Assembly: GCA_022821385.1 (NCBI GenBank)
Contig: JAJEDR010000024.1
Span: forward strand, 1 to 39,489
From: Rhodothermales bacterium
GTDB taxonomy: Bacteria > Bacteroidota > Rhodothermia > Rhodothermales > Bin80
Length of the DNA: 39,489 nt
Direction of reading: 5' to 3'
Below are positions 7,838 to 17,094 of the stretch, in pieces. The first letter of the stretch is position 1. The number at the start of each line of letters is the position of its first letter. Position numbers and translations under genes: made by a program. The notes under the pieces were generated by a model that did no database searches, was not told the DNA's origin, and saw nothing but the letters and a program-made list of their open reading frames with translations.

Positions 7838-9353
7838 GACATATCGGTTTGAATCCAGGCGCAAGCAGTTTCGGCTTCTGATTGGAGTCGGATTGGTCAG
7901 TTTGGGGTTGTTGGCTGGGATACTCTTCATGCTGCTGGCATATCCTCCGGCGCCCCGAGGCTCCCAATTGGCGGAGATCCGTCTTGTTGAGCGGGCAGGT
8001 CCAGATGAGGAAGTAATGGAGTCGGAGATGTCGGGTGTCCTTGTTCCCGGTGGTGCATTCCGGGATGTTGCCCGCCGTACAGTCCAGTCGGTTGTTTCCA
8101 TTAATGTCGAATCTAGTTGGTCTTCACGTTTTTGGCCTTCGTCCGGTTCCGATTCGCAGATGTTTCCTGAAAACGAGGGGAGTGGAGTTGTAATTACCCC
8201 GCAAGGACACATTGTAACCAGCTATCATCTCGTAGAGGATGCGGGTAAGCTGCAGGTTAAATTTGCAGATAAGCGAGAGTACGAGGCCTATACGGTGGGA
8301 GTAGATCCTTCAACAGATTTGGCCGTGATACAGATTGTCCTTCGCCCGGGAGAACGAGTTGAGCCTATCACGATAGGAGATTCGGATACTGTGCAGCCGG
8401 GAGACTGGGTTTTAGCGGTAGGTAATCCATTGCAACTAAGTTCGACCGTTACAGCGGGGATCGTGAGCGCTCTCGGTCGTTCAATGAACATCATTGACGA
8501 GAGCTTTGGGATAGAAACGTTTATTCAGACGGATGCGGCCATTAACCCTGGCAGTTCCGGTGGTGCACTCGTAAATATCAGCGGTGAACTCATTGGTATT
8601 AATACGGCGATCGCGACGGATAGCGGATTCTATGAGGGGTATGGCTTTGCGGTACCGGTCAATTTAATGATTCGTGTTGCCAGTGATCTGATTGAGTTTG
8701 GGGAATTTCGGCGGGGCTACATGGGGGTGGTACCAACCAATGTGCATGCAAAACTGGCGCAGGTACTGGGGATGGCTAAGATCCAGGGTGTATTTTTAGA
8801 TCAGATTTATGGCGGGAGTGCAGCGGAAATCGCTGGATTGCAGCCGGGGGACGTGATTGTTGCGATCAATGGGCAGCCGGTCAATGAACCTAATGAGCTG
8901 CAAAGTATAATTCTGCTGCAGCGTCCTGATACCCAAATTGAGGTTGCATATTGGCGTGAAGGTCAAGTTGATAGCCTACCGCTAACACTGCTTGGACGAG
9001 ACCATCCAAAGGTTGCCTCCTGGTTAGCTGAAATGGGATACCATCCACGCCGAGAGGTTAGCACAGCCAGATACTTGGATCAATGGGGTCTTGTGCTGCG
9101 GGACAAATGGGGAGAGGAAGACGAAAGACAGTTCGGTAATTTTGAGGGTGTTATTATTCAACGCGAGATGCGTCACGAGGAGATAGAGCATCTCCAGGCA
9201 AATGTACTTGTGGAGCGCATCAATGGGAAGGCGGTCAAGACGGTCGAACAGGCGATCAGAGAGCTCAATAGCGCAGACGGGCATGTAAGACTCTCCATTC
9301 GTGATAAGTGGAACGTTCCGCGGATGGTAGATTTGAGTGAGCTTAAGGAGTAA
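7824..9353 (+). CDS. HtrA/DegP-like serine protease with PDZ domains
   Basis: A 509-residue envelope protease of the trypsin-like Do family for quality control of exported proteins. One membrane helix (about residues 17-40) anchors it. The triad is His135 (SYHLVED), Asp165 (STDLAVIQI) and Ser245 (NPGSSGGAL). A PDZ domain follows (AGLQPGDVIVAINGQPV, residues about 330-400), and a more divergent second PDZ-like segment covers the last 110 residues. I use the ATG at 7824: the open frame extends to 7722 inside plsC, but that extension would precede the anchor with plsC-antiphase sequence. The NPGSSGG in place of the common NPGNSGG is a mild variation. Confidence 0.9.
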   Translation: MQDIETYRFESRRKQFRLLIGVGLVSLGLLAGILFMLLAYPPAPRGSQLAEIRLVERAGPDEEVMESEMSGVLVPGGAFRDVARRTVQSVVSINVESSWSSRFWPSSGSDSQMFPENEGSGVVITPQGHIVTSYHLVEDAGKLQVKFADKREYEAYTVGVDPSTDLAVIQIVLRPGERVEPITIGDSDTVQPGDWVLAVGNPLQLSSTVTAGIVSALGRSMNIIDESFGIETFIQTDAAINPGSSGGALVNISGELIGINTAIATDSGFYEGYGFAVPVNLMIRVASDLIEFGEFRRGYMGVVPTNVHAKLAQVLGMAKIQGVFLDQIYGGSAAEIAGLQPGDVIVAINGQPVNEPNELQSIILLQRPDTQIEVAYWREGQVDSLPLTLLGRDHPKVASWLAEMGYHPRREVSTARYLDQWGLVLRDKWGEEDERQFGNFEGVIIQREMRHEEIEHLQANVLVERINGKAVKTVEQAIRELNSADGHVRLSIRDKWNVPRMVDLSELKE

Positions 9354-9363
9354 CGGGCATCGG

Positions 9364-10554
9364 ATGCTGCGATACTTGACAGCTGGCGAATCTCATGGTG
9401 AGGCGCTGGTGGGAATTGTTGAAGGGATGCCGGCAGGCGTTCCGCTCACCGCTAAAGAAATCAACCGTCATTTGGCCCGGCGCTGGTTGGGGTTTGGTCG
9501 AGGTGGGCGTGCGAAGCTTGAGCGTGACAAAATCCACATTTACTCAGGGGTACGTTTTTCGAAAACGATTGCCGGCCCAATTGGACTGCGATTGGACAAT
9601 GCGGCCTACAGGAAAGACAAGAGTGGATGGCCGGAGGTAATGTCTGTTGATGGAGAAGGAGAGGATATCACGCGGGTAACCTTGCCACGGCCGGGCCATG
9701 CGGATTTAGTCGGCGCGCAAAAGTATGGTTTCGATGACCTGCGACCGGTTATTGATCGTGCAAGTGCGCGCGAGACGGCTATGCGTGTAGCCTGTTGTTC
9801 AATTGCACGCCAACTGCTCAAACAGTTCGGGATTGAAGTCGGCAGTCATGTTGTTCAACTGGGTGAAGTCGGATGGGATCACGAAGCCGACTGGCGTAAG
9901 CGGCGGGAAGCGCTCATAGTTGAGGGGGCTGAGAACATCAATGATCTGGCGGATCGGAGTGAAGTACGCATGCTGGACGAAGAACTCAGTCGTGTGTGTG
10001 TTGATCACATCAAAGAGGCCAAAAGATCGGGAGATTCTCTCGGCGGGGTTTACGAGGTTGTGGTCACCGGAGTACCGCCCGGCCTGGGATCCTATGTGCA
10101 TTGGGATCGGCGTTTGACCGGACAATTAGCTCAGGCGATTCTTTCAATACAGGCACAGAAAGGTGTTGAAATTGGTGATGGAACAGCAAATAGCCGTCGT
10201 CCCGGTTCCCAGGTGCACGATGAGATTTTCCGGGATGATGAGGCTGTATTTCGACGGAGATCTAATCGCGCGGGTGGATTGGAAGGTGGCATGACAAACG
10301 GGATGCCGATAATTGTACGGGGCTACATGAAGCCGATCCCCACCCTCATCAAACCACTGGAAACCGCAGATATGATAACTGGCGAGACGCAACCGACGCG
10401 CTACGAGCGCAGCGATGTGACCAGTGTGCCGGCCGCTTCGACGGTAGCTGAAGCGACCGTAGCCTGGGTGATAGCCAATGCATTCCTTGAGAGATATGGT
10501 GCGGATAGCCTTGAAGAAATGGTAGTGCGCTTTTCTGCCACCTCCCGGGTATAG
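9364..10554 (+). CDS. aroC: Chorismate synthase
   Basis: This enzyme converts 5-enolpyruvylshikimate-3-phosphate to chorismate using reduced FMN, the last step of the shikimate pathway. The 396-residue product starts with the signature MLRYLTAGESHG and contains the conserved RPGHADL, RASARETA, GDGTANSRRPGSQVHDE and NRAGGLEGGMTNG segments. I place the start at the ATG at 9364; an upstream ATG in the same frame lies inside the previous gene. The length matches the bacterial family. It sits ten bases after the protease gene and 27 bases before valS. Confidence 0.96.
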   Translation: MLRYLTAGESHGEALVGIVEGMPAGVPLTAKEINRHLARRWLGFGRGGRAKLERDKIHIYSGVRFSKTIAGPIGLRLDNAAYRKDKSGWPEVMSVDGEGEDITRVTLPRPGHADLVGAQKYGFDDLRPVIDRASARETAMRVACCSIARQLLKQFGIEVGSHVVQLGEVGWDHEADWRKRREALIVEGAENINDLADRSEVRMLDEELSRVCVDHIKEAKRSGDSLGGVYEVVVTGVPPGLGSYVHWDRRLTGQLAQAILSIQAQKGVEIGDGTANSRRPGSQVHDEIFRDDEAVFRRRSNRAGGLEGGMTNGMPIIVRGYMKPIPTLIKPLETADMITGETQPTRYERSDVTSVPAASTVAEATVAWVIANAFLERYGADSLEEMVVRFSATSRV

Positions 10555-10581
10555 CTTGTCATAACAGGTACTATCATATAA

Positions 10582-13245
10582 ATGAGCGATACGAGGGGCC
10601 GCTCGGCGGCCTATGATCCAAAGGCGACCGAAGCTCGCTGGTATGAATACTGGGAGTCAAATGGTTTCTTTCGGGCTGATCGTGTACATGGGCGCTCTCC
10701 CCATACGATAATGATGCCTCCCCCCAATGTGACAGGAGCACTGCACATGGGGCATGCACTACAGGATACGATCCAGGATGCCCTGACACGTATGCGCCGT
10801 ATGCAGGGTAGGGAGGCGCTGTGGATGCCTGGCAAAGATCATGCGGGGATCGCGACGCAGAATGTTGTAGAGCGCACATTGAAGAAAACAGAGGGGAGGA
10901 ATCGGTCTGATTTAGGTCGTGAAGCCTTCGTTGGGAGGGTCTGGGAATGGGTGAGCGAATATGGTGATCGAATCCTGCAACAAAAACGTCGCTTAGGGGA
11001 CTCGTGTGACTGGGAGCGGGAACGGTTCACCATGGATCCTGGGTATGTGAGGGCTGTGCAGCATGTTTTTGTAAAGCTCTACGAAGCTGACCTCATCTAT
11101 CGTGGGCATTATCTCGTGAACTGGTGTCCAGTGGACCAGACCGCACTTTCCGATGAGGAAGTGGACAATGTCGAACAGGATGGCCATCTATGGTACATCC
11201 GATACCCAATAGAGGATGGGACTGGTCACGTCACGGTAGCAACGACCCGACCAGAAACCATGTTGGGCGATGTGGCGGTGGCTGTTAATTCCAATGATGA
11301 TCGCTACGCAGGACTGGTAGGTAAGCGCGTCAGATTACCGCTTACCCAGCGCCATATTCCTGTTATAGCTGACGACTATGTCCAACAGGAGTTTGGAACG
11401 GGAGCGCTCAAGATTACTCCCGGCCATGACAAGAATGATTTTGAAGTCGGAAAGCGCCATGGACTGGAATCTTTGAGTGTTATTGCAGAAGATGGGACGC
11501 TGAACGAGCAGGCTGGCACCTATGCGGGCATTGAGCGCTTTGAGGCACGAAAGATCATCGTCAAAGACCTGGAAGCTGAGGGACTTCTCGAGAAAGTAGA
11601 GCCATACAAAAGTACGGTGCCGGTTTCGCAACGCTCCAAGGCGATCGTAGAACCGCTAGTATCCCGTCAATGGTTTGTTCGCATGAAGCCACTTGCGGAG
11701 CCAGCGATCACCGCCGTCAGGGATGGTACTGTTAAATTTTACCCAAAGCGTTGGGAAAACGAATATTTCCGCTGGCTGGAAGAAATTCGCGACTGGTGTA
11801 TCAGTCGGCAGCTATGGTGGGGGCATCGCATTCCGGTCTGGTATTACACGGATTCAACCGGCACAGTTGATGAAACCCGCGGGTTTGTGGTAGCAGTGGA
11901 GCAACCCGAACCAGGCATGATACAGGACGAAGATGTGTTGGATACATGGTTTTCGTCCTGGCTTTTTCCCTTTGCTACGCTTGGATGGCCGAGCAAGGAC
12001 GCTGATACACAGGCTGATCTCAAGTATTTCCATCCAACAAATGTGCTGGTGTCCGGCTATGACATCCTGTTCTTTTGGATTGCTCGCATGATCATGGCCT
12101 CACTCTATTTTATGGGGGAAGTGCCGTACCGGGATATTTTCATTACCGGCATGATCAAGGACAAACTTGGTCGGTGGATGTCCAAGAGTCTCGGCAATGG
12201 GATTGATCCGCTGGAATTAATTGAACAGTATGGCGCAGACGCAGTGCGATTCTATCTCACGATCTTGTGCGCGCAGGGTCAGGATATCCGTCTGGATCCT
12301 GCGGGTTTTGAAATGGGACGAAATTTCTCCAACAAAATCTGGAACGCGTTCAACGTGTTTGGTCGATTTATCCAACCGGACAAAAACTATCGGCGCACAA
12401 GATCCATTGACGAGCTTGAGTTGGTTGAACGCTGGATGCTCACACGTCTTGCAGAATGTATTGAGGCCGTAGAGGAGGCACTGACCAAATACAGATTAAA
12501 CGAAGCTGCAAACCTGCTATACACCACTTTTCGCAACGATTACTGTGACTGGTATTTGGAGTTGGTCAAGCCACAGCGTGATTTGGCCATGTCAGAGGAG
12601 CGCGTGGCTCTTTCCATCGAAATCTACGAGCAGCTGATCCAGTTACTACATCCGTTTATGCCCTTTATAACGGAGGAGCTGTGGCATCGCCTCCGCCCCC
12701 GTGTAGAGGGAGAAGCATGTATGATATCCAGATGGCCGACCGCGACGGATGAGCGTGATACAGCAGGTGCGAAACAGTTTGCGTTCCTGCAGGAAACGGT
12801 TACAGCAATCAGGCATCTGCGCAGCAAGTACGGTGTAGCTCCAACCAAAGGCATAGAGGTTACGCTGAGCTTATCGGAGGAGCAGTCAGAACTGGCTGAT
12901 AAGATGTTGGCATGTAAGGAGTATTTCGAGAAGCTTGCGCGCGTGACGAATTTGCGTGTGGGGATAAATACCCCCAAACCACCGCAGTGTGCTTCCACTG
13001 TTGTGGGGGCTACGCTGATTTATGTGCAGGGTCTGGTTGATCCGGCAGAGGAGCGACAGCGGCTTGGCAAGAGCCTTGCCCAGCGGGAAGCTTTCCTTCT
13101 TCGAGTGCAGAAGAAGCTGCAGAACGAGAAATTTATCAACCGTGCGCCAGCGAATGTGGTCGAACGTGAGCGTCAGAAAGAACTGGACGCCAAGGCTGAA
13201 ATCGACCAGCTGAAAACCAGCCTTGCAGCGTGGATGGAAGCGTGA
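10582..13245 (+). CDS. valS: Valyl-tRNA synthetase
   Basis: A class I aminoacyl-tRNA synthetase of 887 residues that charges tRNA-Val and edits threonine. The HIGH motif is HMGH (55-58, in PPPNVTGALHMGHAL). The CP1 editing domain is present (TTRPETMLGD, GTGALKITPGHD). The KMSKS loop reads GRWMSKSLGN (532-536), with Trp in place of the first Lys. The anticodon-binding domain and the C-terminal coiled-coil arm (last ~65 residues, rich in Lys, Glu, Arg and Gln) complete the usual length. It overlaps the following carbamoyltransferase gene by four bases. Confidence 0.96.
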   Translation: MSDTRGRSAAYDPKATEARWYEYWESNGFFRADRVHGRSPHTIMMPPPNVTGALHMGHALQDTIQDALTRMRRMQGREALWMPGKDHAGIATQNVVERTLKKTEGRNRSDLGREAFVGRVWEWVSEYGDRILQQKRRLGDSCDWERERFTMDPGYVRAVQHVFVKLYEADLIYRGHYLVNWCPVDQTALSDEEVDNVEQDGHLWYIRYPIEDGTGHVTVATTRPETMLGDVAVAVNSNDDRYAGLVGKRVRLPLTQRHIPVIADDYVQQEFGTGALKITPGHDKNDFEVGKRHGLESLSVIAEDGTLNEQAGTYAGIERFEARKIIVKDLEAEGLLEKVEPYKSTVPVSQRSKAIVEPLVSRQWFVRMKPLAEPAITAVRDGTVKFYPKRWENEYFRWLEEIRDWCISRQLWWGHRIPVWYYTDSTGTVDETRGFVVAVEQPEPGMIQDEDVLDTWFSSWLFPFATLGWPSKDADTQADLKYFHPTNVLVSGYDILFFWIARMIMASLYFMGEVPYRDIFITGMIKDKLGRWMSKSLGNGIDPLELIEQYGADAVRFYLTILCAQGQDIRLDPAGFEMGRNFSNKIWNAFNVFGRFIQPDKNYRRTRSIDELELVERWMLTRLAECIEAVEEALTKYRLNEAANLLYTTFRNDYCDWYLELVKPQRDLAMSEERVALSIEIYEQLIQLLHPFMPFITEELWHRLRPRVEGEACMISRWPTATDERDTAGAKQFAFLQETVTAIRHLRSKYGVAPTKGIEVTLSLSEEQSELADKMLACKEYFEKLARVTNLRVGINTPKPPQCASTVVGATLIYVQGLVDPAEERQRLGKSLAQREAFLLRVQKKLQNEKFINRAPANVVERERQKELDAKAEIDQLKTSLAAWMEA

Positions 13246-14990
13246 CATATATTCTTGGTATCAGTTGCTGGTACCATGATTCTGCCGTCTGCCTGCTAAA
13301 GGATGGCATCATCGTTGCGGCTGCTCAAGAGGAACGCTTTACAAGAATCAAGCACGACGCGTCTTTTCCTGTTAATGCAATTGCCTGGTGCCTCAGGCAT
13401 GCAGGTATCACGGCCAAAGACCTGAGTATCGTATCCTACTATGACAAGCCGTTCCTGAAGTTTGAGCGGCTCCTGGAGACGTACCTCGCTGGAGTGCCAA
13501 AGGGAATCCCCTCCTTCCTCAAGGCAATGCCAGTATGGCTGAAGCGGAGCCTTTGGATTCCGGAGATTCTCCGCAAGGAGATCGGCTTTCGTAGTACACT
13601 ACTGTTCTGTGAACACCACGAGAGCCATGCAGCCAGTGCTTTTTTTCCGTCGCCATTCGATCAGGCGGCAATCATAACGACAGATGGTGTAGGGGAGTGG
13701 GCTACCACCTCCGTGGGGGTGGGGAATCGGTCCCAGATCGTGCTCAAAGAAGAAATTCATTTTCCGCATTCACTGGGATTATTATACAGCACCTTCACGG
13801 GGTATTGCGGTTTTAGGGTCAACTCTGGTGAGTACAAGCTCATGGGGTTGGCGCCGTACGGTCAGCCAAGATTTGTACAAACAATTCTGGACGAGCTTAT
13901 TGACCTGAAGGAAGACGGTTCGTATCGATTGAACCTTCACTATTTTTCATTTCCCTGGGGTCTTCGGATGTATTCCCGCGCTTTCGAGGATCTCTTCGGA
14001 GGACGGGCGCGCAGCCCAGAATCCGCTATCACACGCAGAGAGCTTGACCTCGCACGATCAATTCAGGTAGTTACAGAAGAAGTTGTTCAACGAATGGCTC
14101 GGCACGCTGCAAGGGAGTCGGGTGAGCGCAAGCTTTGTATGGCCGGTGGCGTAGCTCTTAATTGTGTTGCAAACGGCAAACTATTACGATCGGGGCTTTT
14201 TGAGGAAATATGGATTCAGCCAGCCGCAGGTGACGCGGGCGGTGCGCTCGGAGCCGCATTGATGGCTTGGCATGACCATACCCAAGCCCCTCGTGAACTG
14301 TGTGTTCCGGATGCCATGGAGGGCGCCAAACTTGGTCCCTCATTTGATGCAGACGACATTCGTTCCGCATTGGACGCAGATTCGATCCGCTACGAGGAGC
14401 TCAATGAGGAAACACTGTGTAGGCGAACGGCTGAGTCCCTGGCGGCTCAGAAGGTGATTGGCTGGTTTCAGGGACGCATGGAATATGGTCCGCGTGCATT
14501 GGGTAACCGCAGCATTCTTGCAGATCCTCGTCAACTCCGTATGCAGCAGCATGTGAACCAGTCCATTAAGTTCAGGGAGAGTTTTCGTCCCTTTGCCCCG
14601 GCTGTGTTGGCCGAAAAAGCGTCTGGCTGGTTCGACATTACTCATGAGAGTCCGTACATGTTGCTAACTGCGCAAGTTCGGGACGTATTTATCAAGGGGG
14701 AAGGTTTGGAACGGCAGGAGAACATAGAGTCGCCAATAGCGGCGGTGACACATGTAGACGGCTCTGCCCGTGTTCAGACGGTAAGTGAGCAGGGTAACCC
14801 TCTTTTTTACAGGTTACTTCAGGAATTTGAAGCTTTGACTGGATGTCCGGTGCTGGTCAACACAAGCTTCAATGTCCGCGGAGAGCCCATCGTTTGTACA
14901 CCCGACGATGCGATAAAGTGTTTCCAGGATACGCATATGGATATACTGGTAATTGGTCCGTTTTGGGTGAATAATAAAGATATGGTGTGA
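13242..14990 (+). CDS. NodU/CmcH-family carbamoyltransferase
   Basis: A 582-residue O-carbamoyltransferase of the NodU/CmcH/TobZ type, which activates carbamoyl phosphate with ATP and transfers it to a hydroxyl of a sugar or natural product. The N-terminal Kae1-like domain begins YILGISCWYHDSAVCLL and carries the metal-binding EHHESHAASAFF and TTDGVGEW. The C-terminal domain has GPRALGNRSILADPR and VNTSFNVRGEPIV. The GTG at 13242 forms a GTGA overlap with the valS stop and gives the normal family start; a GTG at 13230 would add four residues. Acceptor unknown; surface glycan or lipid modification is plausible. Confidence 0.92.
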   Translation: MTYILGISCWYHDSAVCLLKDGIIVAAAQEERFTRIKHDASFPVNAIAWCLRHAGITAKDLSIVSYYDKPFLKFERLLETYLAGVPKGIPSFLKAMPVWLKRSLWIPEILRKEIGFRSTLLFCEHHESHAASAFFPSPFDQAAIITTDGVGEWATTSVGVGNRSQIVLKEEIHFPHSLGLLYSTFTGYCGFRVNSGEYKLMGLAPYGQPRFVQTILDELIDLKEDGSYRLNLHYFSFPWGLRMYSRAFEDLFGGRARSPESAITRRELDLARSIQVVTEEVVQRMARHAARESGERKLCMAGGVALNCVANGKLLRSGLFEEIWIQPAAGDAGGALGAALMAWHDHTQAPRELCVPDAMEGAKLGPSFDADDIRSALDADSIRYEELNEETLCRRTAESLAAQKVIGWFQGRMEYGPRALGNRSILADPRQLRMQQHVNQSIKFRESFRPFAPAVLAEKASGWFDITHESPYMLLTAQVRDVFIKGEGLERQENIESPIAAVTHVDGSARVQTVSEQGNPLFYRLLQEFEALTGCPVLVNTSFNVRGEPIVCTPDDAIKCFQDTHMDILVIGPFWVNNKDMV

Positions 14991-15411
14991 GCTACCGTAG
15001 GGGTGAGGCTGTGGTGATCAAGGATATCTGGAGAATTCATTCCGCGGATACAATTCAGCCGAGGGATTTCCGGCGCATCTCGAGGTATTCCGTCATAGGC
15101 AAGGGAGGCTTTGGTCACGCACAGCACATCATCGGAGATTCTTGTTCTGGAAGGCAATAATTCCAATACGCTGCACCAGATCACTATATGTGCTCCAAGC
15201 TCCCGCTCATGTATAGCTTCGGCCTAATAGATACACCGAGGAGACTGTCGCGTACGCCAGCTATGATGGAAATCAACAGCTCCATTCACAAAGACGTAAC
15301 CCACAGCGATGCGTTAATGAAATGGAAAGACTCAGGTACCCGCGAGAATCCTGTGTTGAATTGAGTGCGGATACTACTCAGAAGTCATCAACATCTTCTA
15401 GCGATTGGCGG
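14991..15411. other. Gene-free convergent interval
   Basis: About 420 bases lie between the convergent carbamoyltransferase and sulfatase genes. No intact gene fits. The minus strand carries a possible amidohydrolase remnant (15184-15313). A further minus-strand frame at about 14998-15184 runs on into the carbamoyltransferase gene and looks like chance. I see no clear rho-independent terminator. Confidence 0.45.
15184..15313 (-). pseudogene. Possible remnant of an amidohydrolase C-terminus
   Basis: One minus-strand frame reads RIAVGYVFVNGAVDFHHS before drifting to a stop at 15224; the next frame continues GVRDSLLGVSIRPK to a stop at 15184. Joined by a single frameshift, this resembles the closing strand and tail of D-aminoacylase-type amidohydrolases (YVFVNG..., then HTG-x-RxGxxLRP). 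No upstream part of such a gene is recognisable between here and the sulfatase. The match is short and from memory of the family, so it may be coincidence. Confidence 0.25.
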
Positions 15412-16866
15412 CTAGTGATCCACACGAACCTTATCAATCAAGTTACTCAACCGCGTCGTTATCTCCGGATAGTGTGCGGCAAGGTTGTTGAACTCCCCAA
15501 TATCTGTACGCAGGTTGTACAGCTCAATCCAGGTCCGTTCGGGCTCAACAAAACGCAGGAATTTCCAATCATCCTGCCGGATGGCCTGCACAAAATGCCC
15601 ACCCCAACGGTTATTGAATTCCCAGTAAAAATACTCGTGCCGGGTGACCGGTCCGTCATCACGTAGCAGGTTTCGCATCGATAATCCATTGGTAGGTGGT
15701 GCGGGTACATCTGCAAAGTCTGCGAGGGTAGCAGGGAAATCCCAAACTCCCCAGGGATGGTCACTCACGACGCCTTCGGGTATAATCCCGGGTCCCCAGG
15801 CAATTGCAGGTACCCGGATGCCACCCTCATATAAATCACGTTTGAGTCCACGCAGAGGGCCGTTACTTTCAAAGAAACCTGGATCAGCACCTCCTTCAAC
15901 GTGAGGGCCGTTGTCGCTGGTGAACAACACGATCGTGTTTTCGCTTAGTCCAAGGTTGCGGAGATGATCCAGTACCTGACCAACATCTCGGTCAAGTCTG
16001 GAAACCATCCCCGCAAATGCTGCATGTGATTGCTCCTGTCCACGATAGGTGCCAATGACACCACAGCAGGGGAATGGTTTTTCTGGCATTAGGAGGCTGC
16101 GACCGGTGCTATCCTGATAAGGCCTCATGGATTCTGGCGGCACCAGAAGCTCTGCATGTACCAGTGGGTACGGGAGATATAACAGGAATGGATGATCCTT
16201 GTGACGTGTTATGAAGTCCAGCCCCGCTTCCGTAAACAGATCCGGTGTATACTGTGTCGTATCAACAGGTACTCGTTCAGTTTTGCCATTCTGAATGCGG
16301 AACAGGTGGTCTGTGTAGTATGAGTGCGCGTGAACATGTCCGAGATATCCCAGAAATTCGTCAAATCCCTGTCGGTCTGGTGCGCCGTTTTCCGGCGTTC
16401 CGAAGCCCCATTTGCCGAAGACGCCTGTGGCATAATCCGCTTCCTTGAGTACCTCAGCCATGGTTATATCTGTTTCCTGAAGCCCGGGGCCAGCATTGGA
16501 GCGTGTACGAGAATGTGCCATGTCCACACCTGTCAGGAGGGCAATGCGGGATGGTGCACAGACCGTATGTCCGGCATAAAAGCTCGTGAACCTCATTCCC
16601 TCGGCGGCCATTTGGTCAAGTCTCGGTGTACGAATTTTCTTTTGACCATAGACTCCCAAATCGCCGTAACCAAGATCGTCTGCCAGTATCACGATAAAGT
16701 TTGGAGGCCGATCATGTGCTGTTCGTTTGGCAATGTGTTCAGAAAGTGATGCACGGATCGCGGCATTGGATTGACTGGGAATATCTACATGTCGGTAACC
16801 AGATAGTTGTAGGCTCAGTATCAGAAACGAGATTACCGAAAGGGCGGCAGTTAGTTGACGCTGCAT
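15412..16866 (-). CDS. Exported sulfatase (arylsulfatase family)
   Basis: A 484-residue type I sulfatase. It has a hydrophobic signal sequence (about residues 1-23), the metal-binding ADDLGYGDLG (DD at 63-64) and the Cys-type modification motif CAPSRIALLTG (Cys103). That cysteine should be oxidised to formylglycine by a maturation enzyme encoded elsewhere. TSDNGPH is the second metal-ligand motif. It would cleave sulfate esters outside the cytoplasm, probably from sulfated polysaccharides. I use the ATG at 16866, which begins a normal signal peptide; the frame is open to 16926. The substrate cannot be predicted. Confidence 0.92.
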   Translation of the reverse strand: MQRQLTAALSVISFLILSLQLSGYRHVDIPSQSNAAIRASLSEHIAKRTAHDRPPNFIVILADDLGYGDLGVYGQKKIRTPRLDQMAAEGMRFTSFYAGHTVCAPSRIALLTGVDMAHSRTRSNAGPGLQETDITMAEVLKEADYATGVFGKWGFGTPENGAPDRQGFDEFLGYLGHVHAHSYYTDHLFRIQNGKTERVPVDTTQYTPDLFTEAGLDFITRHKDHPFLLYLPYPLVHAELLVPPESMRPYQDSTGRSLLMPEKPFPCCGVIGTYRGQEQSHAAFAGMVSRLDRDVGQVLDHLRNLGLSENTIVLFTSDNGPHVEGGADPGFFESNGPLRGLKRDLYEGGIRVPAIAWGPGIIPEGVVSDHPWGVWDFPATLADFADVPAPPTNGLSMRNLLRDDGPVTRHEYFYWEFNNRWGGHFVQAIRQDDWKFLRFVEPERTWIELYNLRTDIGEFNNLAAHYPEITTRLSNLIDKVRVDH

Positions 16867-17094
16867 GATGTTGTTGGGTAAAAGCAGGCTACATTTCGAA
16901 GCAGGTACAAGATACTTGCGGAGCAATTGGTATGCTAACTTTCGCCGTTGGGAGAATCTGTCTATTGCCAGAAGGTAGCGTCAGTGTAACACAACGCCGC
17001 CGTAACCACCCGCCCTGAAGGAAAGAACAATGGAATCGGCGTAGGGGGATTAAATCGTCAGGCCGAGCGACAGGCGTAGGTTACTCAGGCAGAC

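Noticed and set aside
7178..8212. 344-codon minus-strand frame across plsC and htrA
   Set aside because: Both opposite-strand genes are clearly real, with catalytic motifs; this frame has no recognisable domain.
14819..15184. Minus-strand frame of 121 codons after the carbamoyltransferase
   Set aside because: More than a third lies antisense to the conserved C-terminus of that gene and the rest has no recognisable motif.
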